Shown: positions 1 to 9,624, numbered from the stretch's first letter. The stretch is 59,867 bases of DNA from Clostridium sp. (GCA_015058405.1 SVCL01000122.1:1-59867), one strand, 5' to 3'. The notes: generated by a model from the sequence alone, not told the origin. Made by a program: numbers and translations.

Positions 1-375
1 CCTAAAGATGCTTTTCAAAATGATGGAGCATTAAAAACTTTTATTTCACTAGATACTTCATTAGAACCATTAGACATCTTAACTCAATATACAGACCGTT
101 GGGCTATTGAACCATTTTTTAGAGATTGTAAAACCTACTTAAGACTAGATGGCTATCAAGTTAGAAGTGAAAAAAGTATCAATAGATATTTAGTAATAAT
201 GTTAGTAAATTATACGTATTGCAAAATGTATTCTACTGATTGCCATCACTTTAATAGTGGCTATAAAGCTGCAAAGAAGGATTTAGAAAAATCTAAAGTT
301 AGATATATTTATGATGCTGCCGCAAACGGTAGGTCTATAGAAGAAATTTTTGAGTCATTAAAAATAGCTTGTTAA
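1..375 (+). pseudogene. IS4-type transposase, C-terminal part cut by the window edge
   Basis: Frame 1 is open from the first base to a TAA at 373-375 and encodes about 124 residues. Residues 30-44 contain YTDRWAIEPFFRDCK, which exactly fits the Y-x2-R-x3-E-x6-K signature of IS4-type DDE transposases, where the E is the last catalytic acid. The N-terminal part with the two catalytic Asp residues lies outside the window, so it cannot be judged whether the element is intact. It sits directly upstream of the bacteriocin remnant and marks the left side of an accessory region. Family assignment rests on the motif; the exact IS subgroup is not determined. Confidence 0.75.
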
Positions 376-497
376 AGTTTGCTTTTTATTCAATTTTTAA
401 CATAAAAATATTGGAGATGAAGTAAAAGGTTGAAAAAAATTCCATTAAATGTTAAACTTAAAAAGTATTATTTAACAAGGATAGTGTAAAGTTGGCT

Positions 498-819
498 ATG
501 AAAAAACAAAGTAAAAAAAATTATTACAACAACACTTATATTAGCAGCAGTAGCTGTACCTAATATAGCATCAGCAGCAGAAGATTATATAACTGGAGGT
601 ATAGGAAGAACAAGTGATAGTAGAACACATTATGCATGGGCAGATTATTCACATCATTTAGTTTTTGCATATTTAAGAAAATATGATGTTCACACAAGAA
701 AAACTGGATGGCAAAGTGTGTCTACTGACAACTTAACTGTTCTTACATCATGTAGTATATATGCTGAATGGTGATATGACGACATAGTAAGAGGTTCAGT
801 AAACAGTTATCAAAGATAA
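498..819 (+). pseudogene. lactococcin 972-like bacteriocin precursor, frameshifted and with an internal TGA
   Basis: From ATG 498 the frame starts MKKQSKK and then runs out after an 8-A run at 513-520. Removing one A gives a clean Sec signal peptide ending near ASAAED, followed by a small, Tyr/His/Trp-rich mature region. A TGA at 772-774 interrupts that frame (EW-stop-YDD), and it closes at 817-819. With both lesions corrected the product is about 106 residues. Size, signal peptide, composition and the adjacent FtsX-type ABC system match lactococcin 972-family loci, whose Sec-exported bacteriocins are encoded next to a membrane protein and an ABC ATPase. The start has only a weak, distant Shine-Dalgarno (AAGGAT). 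A sequencing error in the A run cannot be excluded, but the TGA is a second, independent defect. Confidence 0.5.
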
Positions 820-872
820 TTTAAAAGGAGCGTATAATAGCTCCTTAAATTTTAATTTTAGGAGATTATAAA

Positions 873-1886
873 ATGTTAGGTAAGTTAAAAAGATCTAAAT
901 ATCTTATATTTATATTTGCTGTAATATCTTTTTTTACATCTTCAATTGTTTTTAGTATCGAAGAAGGGATAAAATTTATAACAAACACAAATAGTTTTAT
1001 TTCAAATAGTGCAATAACTATAGAAATAAGAGATAAAGGTAATAAGTTTAATAAAATATTAACTCAAAAAGATAATTATATGTTGATGAAGAATAGTAAG
1101 GTTGAGTTTGAGAAATATGGTTTATATATAAAGGGAGAGTTAAAAAGTACACCAGATTTATTAGAAGGTAGATTTTTAAATGAAAGTGACTTTATTGATG
1201 GAAATAAACGTGTTGTTTTAGGAAAATTATTAAAAGACCAAATAGTAGTGATAAATAATGTTAGTTATTTTTTGTATAAGAATGATTATTATGAGGTAGT
1301 TGGTATATTAGGTGATGAGTTTAGAAATACACCTTATGATAGTGCTTTTTATTATACCTTAGATATTAATTCTAATATGGATGGTGATTATTATTTAGAC
1401 GCTAATGAAAATACTAGAAGTTTTTATAATAATTTAAAAGATAATATTGCAGGAGAAAATATAAGTATAGAAGAAAAGTTATTAGAAAAAGATAAAAAAA
1501 TATTAGAAATAATAAATCAAGACTTTGGAGAAGATATTTTAGAAAATTCTAAAGTATTAATTATTATTTTATTGAATGTAGTTTTAATAACAGAATTCTG
1601 GATTAAAAAGAGAACTAATGAAATAGGCATTAGGAGAACAGTTGGAGCGACAAAATTAAAAATATCTATATCGATTATTTTAGAATTGATTGTAACGGGA
1701 TGTATATCATTTATTTTAGGATATATTTTGTTTTTGATTATTTCGTATTTTAGAGAAGGATATTTACATTTTTATTTTAATACAATAATTGTTGTATTTA
1801 TTATATCTATTATATCTTCATTAATAGCTTCTTTAATACCTATATATAGAATAAATAAGTTAGAAATAAGCAGAATTATAAAGTAG
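873..1886 (+). CDS. FtsX/MacB-type ABC transporter permease (first half)
   Basis: This 337-residue membrane protein has one N-terminal transmembrane helix (about residues 11-30), an extracytoplasmic MacB-like region (about 30-220) and three C-terminal helices. Just inside the C-terminal helices lies NEIGIRRTVGATKLKI, the typical FtsX-domain cytoplasmic loop (ExGxxRxxGA). Together with the next permease and the ATPase it should form a MacB-like transporter in the cell membrane. Its place directly downstream of a lactococcin 972-like gene suggests a role in export of, or self-protection against, that peptide; this is inference. A good RBS (GGAG) precedes ATG 873, and only 10 bases separate it from the next gene. 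Confidence 0.75.
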   Translation: MLGKLKRSKYLIFIFAVISFFTSSIVFSIEEGIKFITNTNSFISNSAITIEIRDKGNKFNKILTQKDNYMLMKNSKVEFEKYGLYIKGELKSTPDLLEGRFLNESDFIDGNKRVVLGKLLKDQIVVINNVSYFLYKNDYYEVVGILGDEFRNTPYDSAFYYTLDINSNMDGDYYLDANENTRSFYNNLKDNIAGENISIEEKLLEKDKKILEIINQDFGEDILENSKVLIIILLNVVLITEFWIKKRTNEIGIRRTVGATKLKISISIILELIVTGCISFILGYILFLIISYFREGYLHFYFNTIIVVFIISIISSLIASLIPIYRINKLEISRIIK

Positions 1887-1896
1887 GTGATTAAGG

Positions 1897-3165
1897 ATGA
1901 AAAATATTAAGTATACAATTGATGAGATTGTGAAAAGACCATTAACATTCTTTGTTATAGTAGTACAAATTATATTTTGTTCAATGATATTAGTGCAAAC
2001 TTTAAATGGTTTATTTCAATTAAAAGATACTTATATAATGGCAAAGAATACATTTGATATGAAAAGTGTTTATAGATTGATGGAAGATAGCAATTATGAT
2101 CAAAATAAAAATATAAATTCTTTTGAATATAAGAAAAAGGATAATAATTTATACAATTATTTGATAAATAATGAAAAGTTCAAATACTGTATTCAAGTAG
2201 ATAGCAATATAATAATTAAAGATTTTTGTGATAAAGATAATTTTTGCTATAGTATTGAAAAGAAGTATATAAATAATCCTTATGATAATATTAATGGAAA
2301 ATATAGTAATGTAAAAGGGCTATATGTTGATAAAAATTACATAGATACTTTTTGTTTAAATATAGAAGAAGGAAGAATATTTGAAGATAATGAGTTTGAA
2401 TCTTATGAAAATATTCCTATAATATTAGGAGCAAATTACAAAGGAATATATAATATTGGGGATGAATTTAAGTTTTTTGATTATTTTACTAAGAGTGAAA
2501 GAAAACTTAAGGTAATAGGATTTTTAAAGAAAAATTCATATCATTATTTAAATGGTTTTTTAGGTAGTTTAGATGATTATGTAATATGTCCTTTTATTAA
2601 AATAAAGGATATTGATGAAGATAGTGATAAGTATAATGCAGCATTAGGACAAGCTGTTTTAGTTAGTGATAATATAGGGGAGGATTTCAATGAAATAAGG
2701 GATAAAGCTATAGAGTTAGGTGCTAATAATTATTCTATATTTAGTGCTACTAATGATATAGAAAAGGTAATTAATAATTTAGAAGCAGGGGTACGAAGTG
2801 CATTATTTAAGAGTATACTTATAATATTATTTATATCATTAGGAATTATAGCTGTAAAATATAATCAGATAATAAGCAACTTAAAGTTATATGGAATACA
2901 TCTTTTATTAGGAGCTAGTAAAAAAGATATTATACTAAGAAATTTATATTCTGTATTAGCATATTTTGTTATAGGTACATCTATAGGAGTTTATTTTGAA
3001 TATTTTAGAAAATGTGGTCTGACTGGTTATAATTATGATTATAGAATATTGATAGGTATAGCACTTATTTACTTAATGGTAGTTATAGTTATTTTTTATA
3101 TGCTTTATAGAAAAATAAGTAAAATGGAAGTTAATCAAATTATGAAAAAGGTGAGTAATGAATGA
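1897..3165 (+). CDS. FtsX/MacB-type ABC transporter permease (second half)
   Basis: This 422-residue protein has the same topology as the preceding gene product: one N-terminal helix (about residues 15-38), a large extracytoplasmic domain, and a C-terminal FtsX block of three helices after about residue 300. Its cytoplasmic loop (YGIHLLLGASKKDI) is a degenerate version of the FtsX loop. The two genes probably encode a heterodimeric permease. The stop overlaps the start of the ATPase gene by four bases (ATGA), so translation is coupled. Substrate is unknown; bacteriocin export or immunity is suggested only by the neighbourhood. Confidence 0.72.
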   Translation: MKNIKYTIDEIVKRPLTFFVIVVQIIFCSMILVQTLNGLFQLKDTYIMAKNTFDMKSVYRLMEDSNYDQNKNINSFEYKKKDNNLYNYLINNEKFKYCIQVDSNIIIKDFCDKDNFCYSIEKKYINNPYDNINGKYSNVKGLYVDKNYIDTFCLNIEEGRIFEDNEFESYENIPIILGANYKGIYNIGDEFKFFDYFTKSERKLKVIGFLKKNSYHYLNGFLGSLDDYVICPFIKIKDIDEDSDKYNAALGQAVLVSDNIGEDFNEIRDKAIELGANNYSIFSATNDIEKVINNLEAGVRSALFKSILIILFISLGIIAVKYNQIISNLKLYGIHLLLGASKKDIILRNLYSVLAYFVIGTSIGVYFEYFRKCGLTGYNYDYRILIGIALIYLMVVIVIFYMLYRKISKMEVNQIMKKVSNE

Positions 3166-3833
3166 GCTTTATTAAGTTAGAAAATATAAAAAAAGTATAT
3201 GGAAAAGATGATGCGAGGGTAGAGGCCATAAAAAATATTAATTTATGTATAGAAAAAGGAGAAATGGTAGCTATAATGGGACCTTCAGGTTCAGGAAAAT
3301 CTACGCTTTTAAATATATTAGGTTTTTTAGATAAACCAAGTGAAGGAAAGTATATTTTTGAAGATAAATCGACAGAATCATTGAAGGATAAAGAGTTAGC
3401 TAAATATAGAAATAATAAAATAGGATTTGTAGTTCAAAACTTTGCTTTAATTGAGGATTATACTGTATATCAAAATATAAGTGTTCCTTTAGAATATGCA
3501 GGTATAAAAAAAATAGAAAGAAAAGAGAGAATTAATAGGTTATTATCTAAGCTTAATTTAATAGAAAAATCAAAAAAGATACCTAGTGAATTATCTGGAG
3601 GTCAAAATCAAAGAGTAGCAATAGCTAGAGCTTTAGTTAATGATCCAGAAGTTATTCTAGCAGATGAACCTACAGGAGCTTTAGACAGAAATACAGGTAA
3701 AGAGGTAATTAATATATTTAGAGAGTTAAATAAAGAAGGGAAAACAATAATAATAATTACGCATGACGAAAAGATAGGAGAGATGTGTGATAGAATAATT
3801 TATATAGAAGATGGTATAAATAAGGAGAGATAA
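3162..3833 (+). CDS. ABC transporter ATP-binding protein, LolD/MacB type
   Basis: This 223-residue stand-alone nucleotide-binding domain has Walker A GPSGSGKST (about residues 40-48), a Q-loop (VVQNFAL), the signature LSGGQNQR, Walker B VILADEPTGALD and the switch His (ITHD). The TGALD ending of Walker B is characteristic of the LolD/MacB/FtsE group that pairs with FtsX-type permeases. It powers the two permeases encoded just upstream and is translationally coupled to the second one. ATPases of this group are also found in lactococcin 972 loci, which supports the link to the bacteriocin remnant at 498. Confidence 0.88.
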   Translation: MSFIKLENIKKVYGKDDARVEAIKNINLCIEKGEMVAIMGPSGSGKSTLLNILGFLDKPSEGKYIFEDKSTESLKDKELAKYRNNKIGFVVQNFALIEDYTVYQNISVPLEYAGIKKIERKERINRLLSKLNLIEKSKKIPSELSGGQNQRVAIARALVNDPEVILADEPTGALDRNTGKEVINIFRELNKEGKTIIIITHDEKIGEMCDRIIYIEDGINKER

Positions 3834-3835
3834 TT

Positions 3836-4324
3836 ATGAAGAGAAAAAAAGGGATTATAGTTATTTGTATATTAATATTATTAAGCTTATTTGGAACATA
3901 TATATATTCAGTATTTAAGGATGTGGTAGTTTTAGGTGGGTGTGGAACTATTGCTCCTGATTCAGTTATAACAATAAATACAATTGACGCTTTAGAAAAA
4001 AATATATTAATAAATATAGAGTCTTCCGTAATTGCAGGAGAAGAAATTAAAGGAGAGGTTTTTTCAGTTTATGGAGATAATATGGAGGATTTTTTGAATT
4101 ACACTACTGGATATAAACCTATAGATCTGGAGGATGGAGCTAAGATAACTATAACTGAAGAGAATACTAATGGTGATATAGTTGAAGAATACCAAGTTAA
4201 ATCTAAAGAACATTCTTCAAAATGGATTTTTTTAAAAAAAGGAAAAAAGTATTGTGTGAATATTAATAGCAAAGAATTTAAGGGAGCATATTTATGTATA
4301 CCTAATATATATAAATTATTTTAA
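3836..4324 (+). CDS. membrane-anchored extracytoplasmic protein of unknown function
   Basis: The 162-residue product has a basic N-terminus followed by a hydrophobic helix (about residues 7-25) and a soluble remainder predicted outside the cell. No signal-peptidase II lipobox is evident. It begins two bases after the ATPase stop, so it is the last gene of the four-gene ABC operon, and a strong terminator follows it. No family was recognised. By position it could be an accessory or immunity factor of the bacteriocin-associated transporter, but no sequence feature proves this. Confidence 0.6.
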   Translation: MKRKKGIIVICILILLSLFGTYIYSVFKDVVVLGGCGTIAPDSVITINTIDALEKNILINIESSVIAGEEIKGEVFSVYGDNMEDFLNYTTGYKPIDLEDGAKITITEENTNGDIVEEYQVKSKEHSSKWIFLKKGKKYCVNINSKEFKGAYLCIPNIYKLF

Positions 4325-4328
4325 AAAG

Positions 4329-4374
4329 TATACTAAAAAGGGATGAATTTTTACATTCATCCCTTTTTAGTATA
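4329..4374. terminator. bidirectional terminator between the ABC operon and fba
   Basis: A perfect 20-bp inverted repeat (4329-4348 and 4355-4374) with a 6-base loop is bordered by A/T runs on both sides. It lies between convergent genes, so it can stop transcription from either direction. Confidence 0.88.
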
Positions 4375-4377
4375 TAA

Positions 4378-5241
4378 TTAAGCTCTGTTTATAGAACCGA
4401 AAAGTTCCATCTTTTCTTTTACTGTAGCCTTTATAGCTTCGAAACCAGGAGCAAGAAGTTTTCTTGGGTCAAATCCCTTACCTTCTAAGTCTTTACCAGC
4501 TTCTACATACTTTCTTGTAGCTGCAGCGAATGATAATTGACATTCAGTGTTAACGTTGATCTTAGCAACTCCTAATGAGATAGCTTTCTTAATCATATCT
4601 TCAGGAATTCCTGTACCACCGTGAAGAACTAATGGCATATCTCCAACAGCTTTCTTTATATTTTCTAAAGCAGCAAAATCTAATCCTGCCCAGTTTGATG
4701 GGTATTTTCCGTGGATATTTCCGATACCAGCAGCTAACATAGTAACTCCTAAATCAGCTATTTGCTTACATTCTGCAGGATCTGCGATTTCTCCAGCTCC
4801 AACAACACCGTCTTCTTCTCCACCGATTGATCCAACTTCACATTCAACAGAGATTCCCTTAGCTGATGCATCAGCTATTATTTGCTTACTCTTTTCGATA
4901 TTTTCTTCGATTGAGTAGTGAGATCCATCGAACATTACTGATGAGAATCCAGCTTCGATACAAGCATAAGCTCCGTCAAAGCTACCGTGGTCTAAGTGAA
5001 GAGCAACAGGAACAGTTATCTTTAAATCTTGGATAAGACCGTTAACCATACCTACGATTGCATGATATCCACCCATATATTTACCAGCACCTTCAGATAC
5101 TCCTAAGATAACTGGTGAATTATTTTCTTGTGCAGTTAATAGAATAGCTTTTGTCCATTCTAAGTTATTGATGTTAAATTGACCTACAGCGTATTTTCCT
5201 TCTCTAGCCTTGTTTAACATTTCTTTTGCTGAAACTAACAT
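4378..5241 (-). CDS. fba: class II fructose-bisphosphate aldolase
   Basis: The 287-residue protein cleaves fructose-1,6-bisphosphate to dihydroxyacetone phosphate and glyceraldehyde-3-phosphate in glycolysis, and runs in reverse in gluconeogenesis. It is full length for the Zn-dependent class II family. Visible family motifs are LHLDHGS (catalytic Asp and a Zn-binding His), GNIHGKYPSNW (second His region) and LHGGTGIPED (third His plus phosphate-binding loop). ATG 5241 has a good RBS (GGAGG). It is on the same strand as the arg operon but separated from argF by about 147 bases that include a TATAAT-like -10 (plus-strand ATTATA 5313-5318), so it probably has its own promoter. Tagatose-bisphosphate aldolase is a related alternative, but the context gives no sign of that pathway. 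Confidence 0.92.
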   Translation of the reverse strand: MLVSAKEMLNKAREGKYAVGQFNINNLEWTKAILLTAQENNSPVILGVSEGAGKYMGGYHAIVGMVNGLIQDLKITVPVALHLDHGSFDGAYACIEAGFSSVMFDGSHYSIEENIEKSKQIIADASAKGISVECEVGSIGGEEDGVVGAGEIADPAECKQIADLGVTMLAAGIGNIHGKYPSNWAGLDFAALENIKKAVGDMPLVLHGGTGIPEDMIKKAISLGVAKINVNTECQLSFAAATRKYVEAGKDLEGKGFDPRKLLAPGFEAIKATVKEKMELFGSINRA

Positions 5242-5388
5242 AACACGACCTCCAATAATTATATAAATATTTGCTTTGGGAAAATGTAAAATAAAATTCC
5301 CACTAAGGCTTATTATAACTTTTATTTGTTAAAAAAGAAACATTTAAAAGAAAATTTCTTCACAATAACATAATTTTTCTTTTTTAAT

Positions 5389-6315
5389 TCACATGTTTTT
5401 AATAAGTTTTACCAAAATAGCTTTTTCTACATGTAATCTATTCTCAGATTCGTCAAAAATTTCATTACTGTGTTTATCGAGTATTTCTTTAGTAATTTCC
5501 TTTTCTCTATTAGCTGGTAAACAATGTAGTACTATAGCATCATCTTTAGCAAATTCCATTAATTCTTTATTTACTTGATAAGGTGCAAAGATTTTTAAAC
5601 GTTTTTCGGCTTCATCTTCATGTCCCATGCTACACCATGCATCTGTTATTACAACATCGGCATTTCTTATAGCTTCTTTAGGGTCAGTAAAAACATTAAA
5701 TTCAGAATTTTCTAAGGTAGCTAATTCTTTTCCGCGTTCAATATAGGATTTTGATGGCATATATTGAGGTGGGCATGCAATTGATAAATTCATACCAACT
5801 TTAAGTGTACCTACTATTAATGAGTTAGCCATATTGTTACCATCTCCTATATAGCATACCTTTAGACCTTCTAATATATTTTTATACTCTCTAATGGTCA
5901 TCAAGTCAGCAAGGACCTGACAAGGGTGTTCCTCGTCAGTTAAGCCGTTGATAATAGGTATAGTTGCATATTCAGCTAAGATTTCAATTTCCTTTTGAGA
6001 ATATGTTCTTACCATAATTCCATTAATAAACCTAGATAAAGCTCTAGCTGTATCTTCTGCAGTTTCACCTCTTTCGGTTTGTAGATCTTTTTTGTTTAAG
6101 AATAATGCATATCCACCTAATTGATACATACCAACTTCGAAGGAAACTCTTGTTCTTGTTGATTTTTTATTAAAAATCATTCCTATACTTTTTCCTTCAA
6201 GGTGTTTATGAGGAATATTATGCTTAAGTTCATACTTTAATTGATCTGCTATATTTAATACTTCTAAAATTTCTTCCCTTGAAAGGTCATCCATTTTTAA
6301 TAAATCTTTTTTCAT
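5389..6315 (-). CDS. argF: ornithine carbamoyltransferase
   Basis: This 308-residue cytosolic enzyme makes citrulline from ornithine and carbamoyl phosphate, the sixth step of arginine synthesis. It shows the carbamoyl-phosphate motif STRTRVSFE, HPCQVLADLMT and the ornithine-binding HCLPA motif near the C-terminus; length is typical. It is the last gene of the argGHCJBDF operon, 10 bases after argD. The catabolic paralogue (ArcB) is an alternative by homology, but the operon context makes the anabolic role clear. Confidence 0.94.
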   Translation of the reverse strand: MKKDLLKMDDLSREEILEVLNIADQLKYELKHNIPHKHLEGKSIGMIFNKKSTRTRVSFEVGMYQLGGYALFLNKKDLQTERGETAEDTARALSRFINGIMVRTYSQKEIEILAEYATIPIINGLTDEEHPCQVLADLMTIREYKNILEGLKVCYIGDGNNMANSLIVGTLKVGMNLSIACPPQYMPSKSYIERGKELATLENSEFNVFTDPKEAIRNADVVITDAWCSMGHEDEAEKRLKIFAPYQVNKELMEFAKDDAIVLHCLPANREKEITKEILDKHSNEIFDESENRLHVEKAILVKLIKNM

Positions 6316-6325
6316 AATAATCCTC

Positions 6326-7480
6326 CTAAGAAAGTACTTCTATTAGAATGCTACAAGCTTTATTAGCATCTTCTTCTGTTATAACTATAGGCGGAAGTAA
6401 TCTAATTACATTTGGACCAGCAGTTAAAACAAGTAAGCCTTTTTCCATAGCCTTTTTTTGAATATCAGATGATTTTTCTTTGATTTCAATACCAATAATA
6501 AGTCCCATACCTCTAACGTCTACAACTGAATCTAGATTTGCGGCAATTAATTTTTCTTTTATAATAGAACCATTTTTTTGAACCTTTTTATAAGTCTTTT
6601 CATTACATATTTTATCTAAAACTACAAGTGCACCAGAACAAACTACAGGATTTCCGCCAAATGTAGTTCCGTGATCACCAGGATTAAATACTTTAGATAC
6701 TTTTTCATTACCTAATACAGCACCAATAGGAAGACCAGCCCCTAGTCCTTTTGCTACAGTTACTATGTCAGGTTTTACATCAAAATTATTAAATCCAAAA
6801 AGTTTACCAGTTCTACATATACCGCATTGTACTTCATCAAAAATAACAAGGATATCTTTTTCTTTACATATAGAAACTACTTCTTGAACAAATTCCTTAT
6901 CTAAAGGATGTACACCACCTTCACCTTGTACTGCTTCCATTATTATGGCACATACATTATCAGTAGTTTTTTCCTTGAAGTCTTCAATGTTATTAGCTTC
7001 TACATAATCAAAATCATCTGGGAAAGGGAAGAAGTAGTTATGAAATTTTTCTTGTCCATTAAGAGTTAAAGTTGCTAGAGTTCTTCCATGGAAAGATTGT
7101 TTTAAGGATAAAATAGTGCTTCTACCTTTTCCGTACTTATCAAAACTATATTTTCTTGCAAGTTTTAAAGCTCCTTCATTAGCTTCTGCACCAGAATTAC
7201 AGAAGAAGACTTTATCCATATTAGCAAGTTTGGTTAACTTATTACTAAGTTCTACAGTAATTGGATTTACAAAGATATTAGAGCAGTGTTGCATTGTTAC
7301 AGCTTGATTAGCTACTGCTTTAGTCCAATCTTTATCTCCATATCCTAGAGAATTTACTCCAATACCACTAGTAAAATCTAAATATTTATTATTATCTGTA
7401 TCATATAAATAAACTCCCTCACCTTTACAAAGAACAGGTGAAAGGGGAGCGTAAGTATTCATAAGTGAATGTTCTAACAT
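6326..7480 (-). CDS. argD: acetylornithine aminotransferase
   Basis: This 384-residue PLP enzyme transfers an amino group from glutamate to N-acetylglutamate semialdehyde to give N-acetylornithine. Family features are the N-terminal GIGVNSLGY segment, the cofactor-phosphate loop CNSGAEANEGALKLARK, the Asp of IFDEVQCGICRTG and the Schiff-base Lys in TVAKGLGAGLPIGAV. Length is normal. It lies 12 bases after argB and 10 bases before argF on the minus strand, consistent with co-transcription. Confidence 0.94.
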   Translation of the reverse strand: MLEHSLMNTYAPLSPVLCKGEGVYLYDTDNNKYLDFTSGIGVNSLGYGDKDWTKAVANQAVTMQHCSNIFVNPITVELSNKLTKLANMDKVFFCNSGAEANEGALKLARKYSFDKYGKGRSTILSLKQSFHGRTLATLTLNGQEKFHNYFFPFPDDFDYVEANNIEDFKEKTTDNVCAIIMEAVQGEGGVHPLDKEFVQEVVSICKEKDILVIFDEVQCGICRTGKLFGFNNFDVKPDIVTVAKGLGAGLPIGAVLGNEKVSKVFNPGDHGTTFGGNPVVCSGALVVLDKICNEKTYKKVQKNGSIIKEKLIAANLDSVVDVRGMGLIIGIEIKEKSSDIQKKAMEKGLLVLTAGPNVIRLLPPIVITEEDANKACSILIEVLS

Positions 7481-7492
7481 AATAATTACCTC

Positions 7493-8347
7493 CTAATAAA
7501 TCATAGTTCCTATACCATCATCAAAGAATAATTCTAAAAGTAGAGAATGAGGAACTCTTCCATCTATGATGTGAGCTCTTTCAACTCCCATACGTACTGA
7601 TTCAACACAACAATTAATTTTAGGAATCATACCACCTTTAATTACTCCTTCATAAGTTAACTTTGGAACTTCGTGTAATCTTAATATTGAAATTAGAGAA
7701 TTTGCATCTTTAGGATCTCTCATTACTCCTGGTACATCAGTAAGTAGAATTAGTTTTTCAGCCTTTAATGCAGAGGCTATCTTAGCTGCACAAAGGTCAG
7801 CGTTTATATTGTATAGACAATCATCATCTTCTCCTAATGCAACGCTTCCTATGACTGGAATATAGCCAGAATTAAGGGCTACATTTAATATATCAGTATT
7901 TACTGATGTGATTTCACCAACATAACCTAAGTCAACTGAACCTTCTAATTTCTTAGCTTTAAGAAGGGAACCATCCATACCACATAGACCTAAAGCTTTA
8001 CCTCCTGCTTTTTCTATTAAAGAAACAAGATTTTTATTTACCTTTCCTCCAAGAACCATTTGAACTACTTCAATAGCAGTTTTATCAGTATATCTTAATC
8101 CGTTAATGAATTTACTCTTTTCCCCAAGGCGTTCAATAAGGTTAGTTATATCAGGACCACCTCCGTGAACTACTACAGGTTTAAAACCTACACATTTCAT
8201 AAGTACAATATCATTAATAACTGTTTCTTTTAGTTCTTCATTAATCATTGCATTTCCACCATACTTAACAACAATTACTTTATTGTTGTACTTTTGAATG
8301 TAAGGTAATGCATGAACTAAAATACTTGCACGATCATCATAATTCAT
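7493..8347 (-). CDS. argB: acetylglutamate kinase
   Basis: The 284-residue amino-acid kinase phosphorylates N-acetylglutamate, the second step of arginine synthesis. It has KYGGNAM near residue 30 (ATP phosphate binding), VVHGGGPDI (substrate binding) and the conserved C-terminal region KGGMIPKINC. About 25 residues precede the first strand, as in the arginine-inhibited, hexameric acetylglutamate kinases, so feedback control by arginine is likely but not proven. It lies between argJ and argD. Confidence 0.94.
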   Translation of the reverse strand: MNYDDRASILVHALPYIQKYNNKVIVVKYGGNAMINEELKETVINDIVLMKCVGFKPVVVHGGGPDITNLIERLGEKSKFINGLRYTDKTAIEVVQMVLGGKVNKNLVSLIEKAGGKALGLCGMDGSLLKAKKLEGSVDLGYVGEITSVNTDILNVALNSGYIPVIGSVALGEDDDCLYNINADLCAAKIASALKAEKLILLTDVPGVMRDPKDANSLISILRLHEVPKLTYEGVIKGGMIPKINCCVESVRMGVERAHIIDGRVPHSLLLELFFDDGIGTMIY

Positions 8348-8372
8348 ATTAATTGCCCCCTAACTTTATAAA

Positions 8373-9590
8373 TTAACTTCTATATTCACCGTTAATCTTT
8401 ACGTATTCATAACTTAAATCACAACCCCAAGTAGATACTTCAGCATCTCCTATATTAAGTTCAATATTTATTAATATTTCATCTTCTTTAAGTATCTTTA
8501 AAGCTATATCTTCATCAAAATTTACAGATGCTCCATTTTTACATACAAGAATTGAACCTGCATTGCTTTCAAAATAAACATTAACTTTTTCAGGATCAAA
8601 AGGAACATTAGCATAACCTAATGCACAAAGAATTCTTCCCCAGTTAGCATCACATCCAAATACTGCTGTTTTTACAAGACTTGAGTTAATAACGCTTTTT
8701 GAAAGTTTTATGGCGTCATCTAAATTTTTAGCACCTTTAATCTTACATTCAATAAGTTTAGTAGCACCTTCACCATCTTTAGCAACTTGTCTTGAAAGTT
8801 TAGTAGTGACGTATTTTAGAGCTTCTATAAATTTATAATAATTATCATCTTTTTCATTTATAGTGGAATTTTTAGCTAGACCATTAGCTAAAATAAGAAC
8901 GGTATCATTAGTGCTCATATCTCCATCAACACTAACTCTGTTGTAGCTAACGTTAACAGCTTCAGTTAAAGCTTCTTTTAAAAGATCAGGATTTATTGAA
9001 ACGTCTGTTGTAATAAATGAAAGCATTGTACACATATTTGGTTCTATCATTCCGGAACCCTTTGAAATAGAACCGATAGTAACTGTTTTATTATCTATTA
9101 CAAATTGAACAGCAAGTTCTTTTTTCTTTGTATCTGTAGTCATGATAGCAGTACATGCATCATCAGCACCATCTTTTGATAATGATTTAGTAAGAGTTGG
9201 GATGCCTTCTTTTATAGCATCTATATTAAGGGGCACTCCGATAACCCCAGTAGAGGCAACAAGTACATCTTCCGCAGCTATATTTAAGGCAGCACCTTGT
9301 AATTCAGCCATCATTTTAGCCTTACCTAAACCATCATCACCATTACATGTGTTTGCATTACCACTATTACAAATAATAGCTTGAGCTGTGTTATTTTTTA
9401 AGTGTTCTTTACAAACAAGAATAGGTGCTCCTTTAACCTTGTTACTTGTATAAACTCCTGCAGATACGCAAGGTACTTCAGAGTAAATTAAAGCTAAGTC
9501 TTTTTTATTATCTTTTAAACCACAATGTACTCCTGAAGCTAGGAAGCCTTCTGGAGCTGTGATACTATTTTTTACTTCATATATGTTCAT
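8373..9590 (-). CDS. argJ: glutamate N-acetyltransferase / amino-acid acetyltransferase
   Basis: The 405-residue ArgJ moves the acetyl group from N-acetylornithine to glutamate, so the arginine pathway recycles acetyl groups. Bifunctional members also acetylate glutamate from acetyl-CoA. ArgJ self-cleaves before a Thr that becomes the N-terminal nucleophile; the matching motif is GEGATKLIEC (about residues 192-201 by family alignment). STNDTVLILANG and FGCDANWGRILCA are further family motifs. No argA or argO-type gene is seen in the operon, so the bifunctional form is plausible but cannot be decided from sequence alone. RBS GGGGGC precedes the start. Confidence 0.93.
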   Translation of the reverse strand: MNIYEVKNSITAPEGFLASGVHCGLKDNKKDLALIYSEVPCVSAGVYTSNKVKGAPILVCKEHLKNNTAQAIICNSGNANTCNGDDGLGKAKMMAELQGAALNIAAEDVLVASTGVIGVPLNIDAIKEGIPTLTKSLSKDGADDACTAIMTTDTKKKELAVQFVIDNKTVTIGSISKGSGMIEPNMCTMLSFITTDVSINPDLLKEALTEAVNVSYNRVSVDGDMSTNDTVLILANGLAKNSTINEKDDNYYKFIEALKYVTTKLSRQVAKDGEGATKLIECKIKGAKNLDDAIKLSKSVINSSLVKTAVFGCDANWGRILCALGYANVPFDPEKVNVYFESNAGSILVCKNGASVNFDEDIALKILKEDEILINIELNIGDAEVSTWGCDLSYEYVKINGEYRS

Positions 9591-9624
9591 AAAAAATGCC
9601 CCCTTTTTAATTTGGAATTGATAA

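Noticed and set aside
5393..9384. Plus-strand open frames inside the arg genes
   Set aside because: They are shadows of the minus-strand arg genes, have no RBS and match no family.
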